A stretch of DNA of 64,000 nucleotides from Prevotella jejuni (GCF_900187995.1 NZ_FZNZ01000004.1:62001-126000); one strand, 5' to 3'. Positions 8,737-17,381 are shown, numbered from the stretch's first letter. Translations and numbers: made by a program. The notes: a model not told the origin generated them from the letters alone.

Positions 8737-9108
8737 ATGAGAAACAAGATGAAGAAAATGCTAATGGGACTTGCCCTCATTGTGGCAACACTCTCGGTAA
8801 GCTCATGTGCCACACGTGAGTCAGCTGTTAATGACTTAGAGAAATTTTCGTACGAATTGCGAGATAACAGTCAGTATTATACTGCAAAGAAGTGGCGTAA
8901 GGCTGTGAACAAGTTCGGTAGGATACGTCGTGAGATAGCACGGCATGACTATACCGTTGCAGAACGCCAACGTATCGGTAGACTCGAAGGCGATTGTGCA
9001 CGCTATATGGTGCGAGGAGCTAAGGACGGAGTGGTGAATAGTGTCTTTGGGCTTGGTAGTGAGATACAAGGTATATTAGATGCTTTCGGTATCAAGCGTA
9101 ATGAATAA
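8737..9108 (+). CDS. Small lipoprotein of unknown function
   Basis: A 123-residue lipoprotein with a basic start, a hydrophobic stretch and lipobox SVSSC with lipidated Cys24. The mature part is charged and helical (residues 25-90, many Arg/Glu/Tyr), then turns Gly-rich and amphipathic at 95-118 (VVNSVFGLGSEIQGILDAFG). I do not recognise a functional family; small lipoproteins of this kind are common in Prevotella and Bacteroides. It is monocistronic, with a promoter about 115 bases upstream and a terminator within 130 bases downstream. An alternative start is the Met at residue 5. Envelope location is the only supportable inference. Confidence 0.8.
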   Translation: MRNKMKKMLMGLALIVATLSVSSCATRESAVNDLEKFSYELRDNSQYYTAKKWRKAVNKFGRIRREIARHDYTVAERQRIGRLEGDCARYMVRGAKDGVVNSVFGLGSEIQGILDAFGIKRNE

Positions 9109-9171
9109 ACTTAAAGAGAGCTTTGTAGGGAGTTAAGAACAAAACAGCAGCGCTCAGAGAACAAGCATAAT

Positions 9172-9234
9172 AAAACAAAAGATGGCAGCTTATTAGACTT
9201 TAATCAATTAGTTGCTCACCTTTTGTTTTTTTTT
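9172..9234 (+). terminator. Terminator after the small lipoprotein gene
   Basis: Stem AAAACAAAAG (9172-9181) pairs with CTTTTGTTTT (9220-9229), with additional GCA/TGC pairing inside, and ends in a run of nine T residues. Confidence 0.75.
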
Positions 9235-9245
9235 GATTTAAAATA

Positions 9246-9275
9246 TTGTTTAGTCACCTTTAATTAGTAACTTTG
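9246..9275 (+). promoter_or_regulatory. Promoter upstream of IMP cyclohydrolase and possibly the mre cluster
   Basis: TTG at 9246-9248, 19-bp spacer, TAACTTTG at 9268-9275, a strong match to the Bacteroidetes housekeeping promoter. The predicted start site lies about 20 bases before the ATG at 9303. Confidence 0.75.
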
Positions 9276-9302
9276 CACATCAAATCCATAAAATGTTTTA
9301 CA

Positions 9303-9899
9303 ATGGCTGGTAAAAAACAAATTAAGACTGCTCTTATTTCGGTCTTTCACAAAGATGGACTTGAGGATTTGCTCAAGAAATTACACGAAGAAGGCGTTAA
9401 GTTCCTAAGTACTGGCGGTACACAGGAGTTTATTGAGTCCTTAGGCTATGAGTGTCAAAAGGTTGAAGAGGTTACATCTTACCCTTCTATTCTTGGTGGT
9501 CGCGTAAAGACACTCCACCCGAAGATATTTGGAGGAATCCTCTCTCGTCGTGATAATGCAGACGATCAAGCACAGATGAAGGAGTATGATATTCCATTTA
9601 TCGACCTTGTTATCGTAGACCTCTATCCTTTCGAGCAGACAGTAGCCAGTGGTGCCAGTGCAGAGGATATCATTGAGAAGATAGATATTGGTGGTATCTC
9701 GCTGATACGTGCGGGTGCAAAGAATTTCAAGGATGTTGTCATAGTGCCAAGTAAAGCAGAATATCCTGTGTTGCTTCAGATACTTAACACGAATGGAGCA
9801 CAGACAGATATTGAAGACCGAAAGATGTTTGCAGAGCGTGCTTTTGGTGTTAGTAGTCATTATGACACAGCTATTCATCGTTGGTTTGCAGCGGAATAA
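9303..9899 (+). CDS. purH: IMP cyclohydrolase, stand-alone PurH N-terminal domain
   Basis: This 198-residue protein covers only the MGS-like IMP cyclohydrolase domain of PurH, which closes FAICAR to IMP at the end of purine biosynthesis. Visible motifs are KFLSTGGTQEFI, SYPSILGGRVKTLHPK and IEKIDIGGISLIRAGAKN. Bifunctional PurH is about 510-530 residues with a C-terminal AICAR transformylase; that domain is absent. The gene ends cleanly with TAA and mreB begins 46 bases later, so there is no sign of a frameshift. A separate AICAR transformylase gene elsewhere would be needed. The ATG at 9303 is preferred over an upstream in-frame start because it begins the domain and sits just behind the promoter. 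Confidence 0.9.
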   Translation: MAGKKQIKTALISVFHKDGLEDLLKKLHEEGVKFLSTGGTQEFIESLGYECQKVEEVTSYPSILGGRVKTLHPKIFGGILSRRDNADDQAQMKEYDIPFIDLVIVDLYPFEQTVASGASAEDIIEKIDIGGISLIRAGAKNFKDVVIVPSKAEYPVLLQILNTNGAQTDIEDRKMFAERAFGVSSHYDTAIHRWFAAE

Positions 9900-9945
9900 G
9901 CATATAAGATAAAGAATTAGAAATTTACAAAATACACATATATTA

Positions 9946-10968
9946 ATGGGATTATTTTCATTTATCCAGGAAATAGCTATGGACCTGGGAACGGCAAACA
10001 CAATCATTATCAGTGATGATAAGATTGTTGTAGATGAGCCGTCAGTAGTAGCTCTGGACCGTCGCACAGATAAGATGATTGCTGTGGGAGGTGATGCGAA
10101 GATGATGTACGAGAAGGAACATCCCAATATTCGTACTATTCGCCCTTTACGTGACGGTGTTATTGCAGACTTTACAGCTTGTGAACAGATGATGCGTGGA
10201 CTCATTAAAATGGTTCACACAGGTAATCGTTTCTTCTCTCCTTCACTGCGTATGGTGATAGGAGTGCCATCTGGCTCTACAGAAGTAGAACTTCGTGCAG
10301 TGCGTGACTCAGCAGAACATGCTGATGGTCGTGATGTTTACCTTATCTTCGAACCAATGGCAGCAGCCCTTGGTATGGGTCTTGATGTAGAGGCACCAGA
10401 GGGTAACATGATTGTTGATATCGGTGGTGGAAGTACGGAGATAGCTGTGATTTCTTTAGGAGGTATCGTATGTAACAACTCTATTCGTGTTGCTGGTGAT
10501 GATCTTACAGCTGATATTCAAGAGTATATGAGCCGCCAGCACAATGTAAAGGTCAGTGAGCGTATGGCAGAACGTATCAAGCTTCATGTAGGTTCAGCGC
10601 TGACAGACCTTGGTGAGGAGGCTCCAGAGGATTACATCGTACATGGTCCTAACCGTATAACAGCTCTTCCTATGGAGGTACCTGTATGCTATCAAGAGAT
10701 AGCTCATTGCCTTGATAAGACAGTAGCAAAGATTGAGAATGCTGTACTTTCAGCATTGGAGAACACTCCACCTGAGCTTTATGCTGATATCGTAAAGAAT
10801 GGTATCTATCTCAGTGGTGGTGGTGCTTTGCTTCGTGGTATCGACAAGCGCTTGACAGATAAGATTAATATTCCATTCCATATAGCCGAAGACCCATTGC
10901 ACAGTGTGGCTAAGGGTGCCGGTATTGCATTGAAGAACGTAGACCGATTCTCGTTCTTAATGAGATAA
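9946..10968 (+). CDS. mreB: Rod-shape-determining protein MreB
   Basis: Actin-like ATPase, 340 residues, that polymerises under the inner membrane and guides lateral cell-wall synthesis. The ATPase motifs are all present: phosphate-1 DLGTANT at residues 13-19, phosphate-2 VDIGGGSTEIAV at about 157-168, and the adenosine loop YLSGGGALLRG near 292-302. The N-terminus MGLFSFIQEI is short and amphipathic, as in membrane-binding MreBs. It heads the classic order mreB-mreC-mreD-mrdA-rodA; mreC starts 12 bases after its stop. The cluster may share the promoter in front of the IMP cyclohydrolase gene. Confidence 0.97.
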   Translation: MGLFSFIQEIAMDLGTANTIIISDDKIVVDEPSVVALDRRTDKMIAVGGDAKMMYEKEHPNIRTIRPLRDGVIADFTACEQMMRGLIKMVHTGNRFFSPSLRMVIGVPSGSTEVELRAVRDSAEHADGRDVYLIFEPMAAALGMGLDVEAPEGNMIVDIGGGSTEIAVISLGGIVCNNSIRVAGDDLTADIQEYMSRQHNVKVSERMAERIKLHVGSALTDLGEEAPEDYIVHGPNRITALPMEVPVCYQEIAHCLDKTVAKIENAVLSALENTPPELYADIVKNGIYLSGGGALLRGIDKRLTDKINIPFHIAEDPLHSVAKGAGIALKNVDRFSFLMR

Positions 10969-10980
10969 CAATAACTGTTC

Positions 10981-11865
10981 ATGCACAATCTGACAGAGTT
11001 CCTTGCTAAGTACAAGCATTGGTTCTTGTTCGTTGCCCTGGAAGTCTTGAGTATGGTTCTCCTGTTCCGATTCAATGACTATCAGGGCAGTGTGTGGTTC
11101 ACGTCGGCAAACTACGTTGCTGGTTTGGCTTATGAAGGGAGTTCGAAGGTTACATCTTATCTGACAATGGGTGAGGTGAATGAAGCTTTAACCAAGCGTA
11201 ACCTCGAATTGGAACAGCAAGTTAAGGCGTTGTCCGCCCAACTGTATGATAAAACAAAGGATTCTACCTTTCTTCATAAAGGTCAGTATCGTTTCCTGTC
11301 TAAGTTCCGTTTGATACAAGCAAAGGTTGTTGCTAACTCGCTGGATAAGCCAAATAACTTTATCACCATCAATAAGGGAACATGGGATGGAGTACAGAAA
11401 GATATGGGCGTAGCCTGTGGTAATGGTGTTGTAGGTATTGTCTATATGGCAGGTATCCATTATGCTGTTGTTATCCCAGTGCTGAATTCAAAGTCAAATA
11501 TCAGTTGTTCCATTCAAGGACGTGACTACTTTGGTTATCTTCATTGGAATGGTGGCGCATCTGATGTAGCCTATTTGGATGATATACCTCGACATGCTAA
11601 GTTTAAGTTAGGCGATCGTGTCGTGACGAGTGGATATTCTTCCGTTTTCCCAGCTGGGGTGTTAGTAGGCAAGGTAAAGCATGTCTATAATTCGGAGGAT
11701 GGTCTCTCTTATCGCTTGCAGATACAGCTCTCAACTGATTTCGGTAATCTTCGTGATGTTTGTGTAATAGATGATGCTTCTATAAGAGACCAGCGAGAAG
11801 TTATAAAAGCAGCACAAGATTCTATCAAGCCTATTGAGGAGCAGATAGGAAATAAAGCACAGTAA
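10981..11865 (+). CDS. mreC: Rod-shape-determining protein MreC
   Basis: Periplasmic elongasome scaffold, 294 residues, with one N-terminal membrane helix (about 12-32, HWFLFVALEVLSMVLLF), a coiled-coil (about 65-95) and a beta-barrel region (about 105-270). The barrel region contains the family-typical segments INKGTWDGVQKDMGV, GNGVVGIVY and LGDRVVTSGYSSVFPAGVLVGKV (about 210-232). It bridges MreB/MreD to PBP2. It lies 12 bases after mreB and 111 bases before mreD; the short gap shows no terminator or promoter. The C-terminal extension after residue 272 is charged and probably flexible. Confidence 0.95.
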   Translation: MHNLTEFLAKYKHWFLFVALEVLSMVLLFRFNDYQGSVWFTSANYVAGLAYEGSSKVTSYLTMGEVNEALTKRNLELEQQVKALSAQLYDKTKDSTFLHKGQYRFLSKFRLIQAKVVANSLDKPNNFITINKGTWDGVQKDMGVACGNGVVGIVYMAGIHYAVVIPVLNSKSNISCSIQGRDYFGYLHWNGGASDVAYLDDIPRHAKFKLGDRVVTSGYSSVFPAGVLVGKVKHVYNSEDGLSYRLQIQLSTDFGNLRDVCVIDDASIRDQREVIKAAQDSIKPIEEQIGNKAQ

Positions 11866-11976
11866 GCTGTGACTATCAATAGTATTAGTTTGGAGAAAGG
11901 CCGGATAAGTCCACTTTATAAGCAATTTCTTCGTTTTGTGTGACTATTATCCCCTTTATATACACGTATAGAAAGA

Positions 11977-12477
11977 ATGAATATAGATTTTCTAAAACGT
12001 TTGCTTTGGTTTACTGTTTTGACGGTAGCACAGGTGTTTGTACTTAATCACATCCATCTGTTTGCTGTTGCCACGCCATTGCTTTATATCTATTTCATTC
12101 TTCTTTTCCCTCGTAATTATCCTCAGTGGGCTATTCTGTTATGGGCTTTTGTGATGGGACTAACGATTGACACCTTCTCGAATACGCCAGGTGTAGCTGC
12201 AAGTTCGTTGACTTTAATAGCTGCTTTACAACCTTTTGTGTTGCAGCTGTTCATTCCTCGTGATAGTAGTGAGAACTTCCAAGCAGGTATGGATACGTTA
12301 AGTATACCGCAATATACGTGGTATGTGGCCATTCTCACCTTGATATACTGTGTTGTCTTCTTCTCTTTAGAGATGTTCAGCTTCTTTAATGTGTTTGAAT
12401 GGCTACAGTGTATTGGAGGTAGTTCATTGCTCACTGTGATTCTTATTCTTGTTGTTGAGAACGTTAGGAGGCGATAA
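11977..12477 (+). CDS. mreD: Rod-shape-determining protein MreD
   Basis: Small integral membrane protein, 166 residues, with about five hydrophobic helices. MreD sequences diverge strongly, so the call rests on size, hydropathy, the segment LWAFVMGLTIDTFSNTPGVAASSLTLIA (given here in two parts: residues 55-68 and 69-82) and its position between mreC and mrdA. mrdA begins only three bases after its stop, indicating tight co-expression. MreD belongs to the elongasome membrane complex with MreC, PBP2 and RodA. Confidence 0.9.
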   Translation: MNIDFLKRLLWFTVLTVAQVFVLNHIHLFAVATPLLYIYFILLFPRNYPQWAILLWAFVMGLTIDTFSNTPGVAASSLTLIAALQPFVLQLFIPRDSSENFQAGMDTLSIPQYTWYVAILTLIYCVVFFSLEMFSFFNVFEWLQCIGGSSLLTVILILVVENVRRR

Positions 12478-12480
12478 GAA

Positions 12481-14847
12481 ATGAAGAATTATGACTTAGA
12501 AAAACGTCGCCTCGTGCTTAGTGCTGTTGCAATAGGTATTGTGGCGATATACATCATACGCCTTTTTGCTCTTCAGATAGCCAGTGACGACTATCGGAAG
12601 AGTGCTGATTCTAATGCTTTCCTAAAGAAGATTGAGTTCCCATCGCGTGGTACTATCACTGATAGGAACGGTAAGCTGCTGGTTTATAATCAGCCAGCTT
12701 ATGACATCATGGTTGTTACTAACGAGATGAGGGGCCATCTTGACACGCTCGAGTTTTGCAAGGCTTTGAACATAACTAAGGCCGACTTTATTAACCGGAT
12801 GGTTAATATCAAGGATAGAAACAAGAATCCAGGATACTCACGTTTCACGCAACAACTCTTCTTGAGCCAGTTAAGTGATAAAGACTTTAGTGCTTTCCAA
12901 GAGAAACTCTATCGTTTTCCAGGCTTCTATATAAGGAAACGTAGTGTTCGACAGTATCAACAACCTATTGCAGCCCATGTCCTTGGCGACGTTGCTGAGG
13001 TAAGTCAGAGTGATATAGAGGATGATGACTACTATCAGGCAGGCGATTATATCGGTAAGATGGGTATCGAGCGTGAGTATGAAAAAGACTTACGTGGTGT
13101 AAAGGGAGTACAGATACTTCTGCGAGATGCGCATGGTCAGATACAAGGTCGCTATCAGAATGGTAAGTATGATCAGCGTCCACATCCCGGACGAGACATT
13201 CAGCTTGGTCTTGATGCTAATCTTCAAGCCCTTGGCGAACGTTTGATGGAAGGAAAACTCGGTGCTATCGTGGCTATTGAACCTAAGACGGGACAGATCT
13301 TAGCAATGGTCTCAGCACCTACTTTCGACCCTCGTGCCATGATAGGTAAACTGCGTGGTAAGTATCAACGTGAGATGACCTTAGACCCAGCTAAGCCTCT
13401 GCTCAATCGTGCGATAATGGGTCAGTATCCTCCAGGTTCAACGTTTAAGACCGGACAGGCTGTTACTTATTTCACAGAAGGGATTGTTACAGACTCAACT
13501 CGTTATCCTTGTCATCATGGATTTAACTTTAAGGGACTCCATGTAGGTTGTCACGCTCATGCCTCTCCAATCTCTTTGGTACCTTCCATTAGTACTTCTT
13601 GTAACAGTTATTACTGTTGGGGACTCTATCACATGCTCTCCAATCGTAGGAAGTATAAGACGTTGGAGGATGCGATGAACGTATGGCGCGATTATATGGT
13701 ATCAATGGGCTTTGGTTATAAACTTGGTATTGACCTTCCAGGAGAGAAGCGAGGAATGATCCCAAATGCGAAGTTCTATGATAATGCTTTTAAGAAATGG
13801 AACCCATTATCAGTAATCTCTATCTCTATTGGACAAGGTGAGGTTAACCTTACCCCATTACAGATTGCCAACTTGGGTGCTACGATTGCCAATCGTGGAT
13901 ATTTCATTACGCCACACGTTGTACGTAATATTCAAGGCAAGAAACTGGATAAGAAGTATCTTGAGAAGCATCGTACAAAGGGAAGCATCAAAGCTTATCA
14001 AGAGGTAATAGCGGGTATGATGTCCTCCGTTCGTGGTGGAACATGTGCGCATGCAGTCCATCCTGGTTACTCGTTAGCTGGTAAGACGGGTACAGCACAG
14101 AACCGTGGTAAGGACCACTCAGTGTTTATGGGCTTTGCACCGGTTGATACTCCGAAGATTGCCATTGCTGTTTATGTTGAGAATGGTGGGTTTGGTGCTG
14201 ATTACGGTGTGCCTATCGGCTCACTCATGATAGAGCAGTATATCAACGGTAAACTGACACCTGGGGATGAGGCTCGTGCTGCAGCTCTTCAGAGTCGTCA
14301 CATCTCTTACTCCTTTAAGCGTCCTCTCTCACGTGCAGACTCAGTTCGTCTCGATTCTATAAAACGTGTGAATGTTATTCGCGACTCACTGAAGAAGGTC
14401 AGAGAAAAGCAGGACATGGCTGTAGCCGAGAAACTTAAAGAGGCAAAGGCAAAGAAGGATGCAGAAGATAAGGAGAAGAAGAAGGAACCTCAGAACGACC
14501 CTGCTATCCGTGTAGAGCCTGATACGAAGGTCAAGACAGAGAAGAAAGACAAAGATAAGGGCGACGATAAGAAGGAAAAAGATAAAGAAAAGAATAAGGA
14601 AACGCGAAAGGAGAGTAAAGAGAATTCTAAGGACAAGGAAAAGCCTAAGGACCAACCAAAGGACAGACCCAAGGAACAAACCAAGGTGAAGTCCAAAGAA
14701 CAGGCAAAAGATAAGCCTAAGGAACGGTCGAAGGATAAAACTAAAGGGCAAGTAAAAGATAAGCCTAAGGAGCAGATCAAAGATAAGTCTAATGGTCAAT
14801 CCAAGGCGAAACAAAATAGTAAGGAGAAAGTAAATCGTGCCAAGTAA
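12481..14847 (+). CDS. mrdA: Penicillin-binding protein 2 with long charged C-terminal tail
   Basis: Elongasome peptidoglycan transpeptidase, 788 residues. After one membrane helix (about 10-32) come the PBP dimerisation domain (about 50-225) and the transpeptidase domain (about 255-590). All three active-site motifs are intact: S320-TFK323, S373-C-N375 and K535-TG. From about residue 630 the protein adds some 150 residues dominated by Lys, Glu, Asp and later Pro/Gln, in imperfect KDKPKEQ/KDRPKEQ repeats. E. coli PBP2 has 633 residues, so the tail is an addition. It lies in the periplasm and is presumably disordered. The last 11 bases overlap rodA, its polymerase partner. Confidence 0.97.
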   Translation: MKNYDLEKRRLVLSAVAIGIVAIYIIRLFALQIASDDYRKSADSNAFLKKIEFPSRGTITDRNGKLLVYNQPAYDIMVVTNEMRGHLDTLEFCKALNITKADFINRMVNIKDRNKNPGYSRFTQQLFLSQLSDKDFSAFQEKLYRFPGFYIRKRSVRQYQQPIAAHVLGDVAEVSQSDIEDDDYYQAGDYIGKMGIEREYEKDLRGVKGVQILLRDAHGQIQGRYQNGKYDQRPHPGRDIQLGLDANLQALGERLMEGKLGAIVAIEPKTGQILAMVSAPTFDPRAMIGKLRGKYQREMTLDPAKPLLNRAIMGQYPPGSTFKTGQAVTYFTEGIVTDSTRYPCHHGFNFKGLHVGCHAHASPISLVPSISTSCNSYYCWGLYHMLSNRRKYKTLEDAMNVWRDYMVSMGFGYKLGIDLPGEKRGMIPNAKFYDNAFKKWNPLSVISISIGQGEVNLTPLQIANLGATIANRGYFITPHVVRNIQGKKLDKKYLEKHRTKGSIKAYQEVIAGMMSSVRGGTCAHAVHPGYSLAGKTGTAQNRGKDHSVFMGFAPVDTPKIAIAVYVENGGFGADYGVPIGSLMIEQYINGKLTPGDEARAAALQSRHISYSFKRPLSRADSVRLDSIKRVNVIRDSLKKVREKQDMAVAEKLKEAKAKKDAEDKEKKKEPQNDPAIRVEPDTKVKTEKKDKDKGDDKKEKDKEKNKETRKESKENSKDKEKPKDQPKDRPKEQTKVKSKEQAKDKPKERSKDKTKGQVKDKPKEQIKDKSNGQSKAKQNSKEKVNRAK

Positions 14848-16312
14848 TTATACAGCAGACAGACAGCCGGGTGTTCTTCGTTCATTAGACTGGTGGACGA
14901 TTGGTATCTATATAGCGTTACTCACTTTCGGGTGGGTAAGCGTCTGCGGTGCGAGTTATACTTATGGAGATACAGAGATCTTCTCACTTTCAACTCGTTC
15001 GGGTATGCAAATCGTGTGGATTGGTACTTCTATCTGTTTAGGCTTTGTGCTTCTAATGATGGACGACCGCTTCTATGACACCTTTGCTTACGTAATCTAT
15101 GGTTTATTAGTGCTCCTCCTATTTGCCACAATCTTTAATCCTCATAGTATTAAAGGTTCACGTTCATGGATTGTGCTTGGTCCACTCCGACTTCAACCTG
15201 CCGAATTTGCTAAGTTCGCAACGGCATTGGCAATTGCCAAGTTTATGTCTGCTTATGGCTTTACAATTAAGAATTGGAAGCATTTCGCAGGTGCTTGTGG
15301 AATCATCTTCCTACCGATGTTATGTATTGTAGGACAGCGCGAGACAGGTTCAGCATTGGTTTATCTTTCCTTCTTCCTCATGCTTTATCGTGAAGGAATG
15401 TCTGGTGCATTTCTCTTTACGGGACTGGCAATGATCATTTATTTCGTTGTTGGAATCAAGTATGAGGATATATTGTTGTGGGACACACCAACGTCTTTAG
15501 GAAAGTTTGTGGTCCTCTTGCTTGTTCAGGTATTCTCATCCGTTATGGTATGGGTTTATGTGGGCGACAAGGGACGTATGCGCTTGTTATTAACCTACGT
15601 CTTTGGTATTACAGCCCTTGCCTTATTATTCTCTGAATTTGTCATACCTTTTGATGTTGTTTGGGTTCAGTTGGTTATATCAGCATGTGTCATTGGCTAT
15701 TTAGTCTATAATGCGATGAATACTCGCTTTGCCAACTATTTCTATATAGCATTGTTTGCTTTAGGTTCAATAGCCTTTTTCTATTCAGCAGACTATGTTT
15801 TGAACGATGTCATGCAGCCCCACCAACGAGTACGTATCAATGTACTCTTAGGATTGGATGAGGACCTTGCAGGGGCGGGATATAATGTGCATCAGAGTGA
15901 GATTGCCATCGGCTCTGGTGGTTTGCAGGGCAAAGGGTTCTTGAATGGGACGCAGACAAAGTTGAAGTTCGTGCCTGAGCAAGACACCGACTTTATCTTC
16001 TGTACCGTAGGAGAGGAGGAAGGCTTCCTTGGTTCGGCCTCAGTACTTGTGTTGTTCCTCTGTCTTATCCTTCGACTGATGTACCTTGCCGACCGACAAC
16101 CCTTTAAGTTCGGGCGGGTCTATGGCTATTGTGTGGCAGGAATCTTCCTGTTCCACGTGTTTATAAACGTCGGGATGGTACTCGGTCTGACGCCTGTAAT
16201 CGGTATTCCGTTACCATTCTTTAGTTACGGAGGTTCTTCTCTTTGGGGTTTCACATTACTCTTATTTATCTTCCTCCGCATTGATGCTGGGCGTAATCTT
16301 ATCCGTCAGTAA
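14837..16312 (+). CDS. rodA: Rod-shape-determining SEDS glycosyltransferase RodA
   Basis: SEDS-family peptidoglycan polymerase, 491 residues, that polymerises lipid II together with PBP2. About ten hydrophobic segments are visible. Family motifs include GSRSWIVLGPLRLQPAEFAK (about 107-126), the periplasmic loop with GSGGLQGKGFLNGTQ (about 358-372) and FVPEQDTDFIFCTVGEEEGF, and the C-terminal TPVIGIPLPFFSYGGSS. It is longer than E. coli RodA (370) because of extra helices between about 200 and 310, which is usual in Bacteroidetes. The start overlaps the end of mrdA by 11 bases, implying translational coupling. It is the last gene of the cluster. Confidence 0.96.
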   Translation: MPSNYTADRQPGVLRSLDWWTIGIYIALLTFGWVSVCGASYTYGDTEIFSLSTRSGMQIVWIGTSICLGFVLLMMDDRFYDTFAYVIYGLLVLLLFATIFNPHSIKGSRSWIVLGPLRLQPAEFAKFATALAIAKFMSAYGFTIKNWKHFAGACGIIFLPMLCIVGQRETGSALVYLSFFLMLYREGMSGAFLFTGLAMIIYFVVGIKYEDILLWDTPTSLGKFVVLLLVQVFSSVMVWVYVGDKGRMRLLLTYVFGITALALLFSEFVIPFDVVWVQLVISACVIGYLVYNAMNTRFANYFYIALFALGSIAFFYSADYVLNDVMQPHQRVRINVLLGLDEDLAGAGYNVHQSEIAIGSGGLQGKGFLNGTQTKLKFVPEQDTDFIFCTVGEEEGFLGSASVLVLFLCLILRLMYLADRQPFKFGRVYGYCVAGIFLFHVFINVGMVLGLTPVIGIPLPFFSYGGSSLWGFTLLLFIFLRIDAGRNLIRQ

Positions 16313-16365
16313 GAGATAAGATTACGCTTAGATGATTTTCCTTTTATGATTTATGCTGATAAAAG

Positions 16366-16406
16366 GATATTCCATTACTCTTGTTGTATGTGGAATAGCC
16401 CTTTTT
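16366..16406 (+). terminator. Candidate terminator of the mre/rodA cluster
   Basis: Stem TATTCCA (16368-16374) pairs with TGGAATA (16391-16397), followed by CCCTTTTT. The T run is also part of the 8-bp direct repeat at the left border of the transposon-like element that follows. Confidence 0.5.
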
Positions 16407-16408
16407 GG

Positions 16409-16996
16409 AGTTCTTCCGTTAAATGTGTGGACGCTTTTCGTAGTGCTTTAACGTAAGAGCCAAAGTTACTCATAAAACAAAAATATAGCAGAGAAAGTTG
16501 TCAACTATTTATCCTATTTCATCCTCTTTCATTGAAAATCTTTTCGTTTTAAGACATCGAAAACCTGCAGATAAGGGTTAAAAAATCATTACATAATTTC
16601 AAAGAAAACATCTATAAATAACGGCAAAAACACACACATGAAGCAGGTTTACAATCAACAGAATATCAATTAGTTATAAGCAGTAAAGTAAAAGGTGCTT
16701 AATTGGACTTCAAAAGGGCGTTAGCAAGGGTCTTAAAGAGCATCTTTTGCAAGCCAGAAGGGCGTCTTTTAGAAGCCAAAAGAGCATGTATTGGGTCTGA
16801 GCTGTACAAAAATAGTTTACAAACATGATTTAATAAGGGAATAAGTAGGTTATAGATGACAGATAGACATCACACCTAATTACATTTATCATATAGTTTA
16901 CCTCCCCCTTATAAAACAATTTTATTAGAGGTAAGCTTACCATGTATGTGGATTAATCTCATTCTATTAACAATCTACACATTTAACGGAAGAACC
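16409..16996. mobile_element. Non-autonomous transposable element candidate (MITE-like), 588 bp
   Basis: The left end, 20 bases beginning AGTTCTTCCG at 16409-16428, matches the inverse of the right end at 16977-16996 at 19 of 20 positions; the shared part includes GTTAAATGTGT. The element is flanked on both sides by the direct repeat CTTTTTGG (16401-16408 and 16997-17004), which looks like an 8-bp target duplication. There is no transposase ORF inside. The ends of the form GGTTCTTCCG and an 8-bp duplication recall ISL3-family elements, but that assignment is inference. A GGGCGTCTT-type repeat cluster lies inside at about 16706-16800. It sits between rodA and gldH in an otherwise gene-free kilobase. 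Confidence 0.7.
16706..16800. repeat. GGGCGTCTTTT-type reiterated repeat, copy A
   Basis: Imperfect reiterations of a 24-26-bp unit, approximately 'aaaagggcgtcttttagaagcc': aaaagggcgttagcaagg, then agagcatcttttgcaagcc, agaagggcgtcttttagaagcc and aaaagagcatgtattggg. A related but rearranged cluster lies at 59441-59535. The unit and its spacing differ from the 22-bp AT-rich family. Confidence 0.6.
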
Positions 16997-17004
16997 CTTT
17001 TTGG

Positions 17005-17317
17005 GGTGTCTGTTGCTTTTGAAAGTATGTGTCTGTGTGTCTTTGTCATTGGTCATAATATTTCACGCGGCACGGTTCTTTGTAAGGTGTATAATACTCT
17101 ATATCATTGTAGAATATGGCGAGTAAGAGGATTAATCACTTTTGAATGAAAGAAAGTGAAGTGTAAGTGCTTATTTAAAAGCACGTTGGCTTAAACGTAC
17201 ACCAATAATAGCAACACTGTCAAGCATAGTAATGTCACTTTGATTAGCATTACTTGTTTGTTGCGGTTTATCGCCCTTTCTTATTTTGTTCAGCTAAGGA
17301 CAGATTATAGAGTAGAT
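17005..17317. other. Gene-free spacer before gldH terminator
   Basis: About 310 bp right of the transposon-like element. The short open frame beginning at 16946 starts inside the element and has no recognisable product. I see no promoter, RNA gene or repeat that I can support here. Confidence 0.6.
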
Positions 17318-17363
17318 AAAGGCTGCTTCAAGACTCCGATGTGTGGAGCTTAAAGCAGCCTTT
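17318..17363 (-). terminator. Terminator of the metF-holB-ricT-gldH cluster
   Basis: Long hairpin with stem AAAGGCTGCTT (17318-17328) against AAGCAGCCTTT (17353-17363) and inner CTCC/GGAG pairing. It lies 18 bases past the gldH stop on the minus strand. Confidence 0.8.
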
Positions 17364-17381
17364 ATTATTTGTCTTTACTAC

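Noticed and set aside
9303-9945. Frameshifted full-length purH
   Set aside because: The sequence after the stop has no similarity to an AICAR transformylase; mreB begins 46 bases later with intact N-terminus.
9441-10205. 254-residue antisense frame over purH/mreB
   Set aside because: Runs antisense across two well-supported genes and has no recognisable domain; it arises from their codon bias.
14386-14814. Leu/Phe-rich antisense frames over the PBP2 tail
   Set aside because: They are the reverse reading of the Lys/Glu-rich repeats and mimic membrane helices only by composition.
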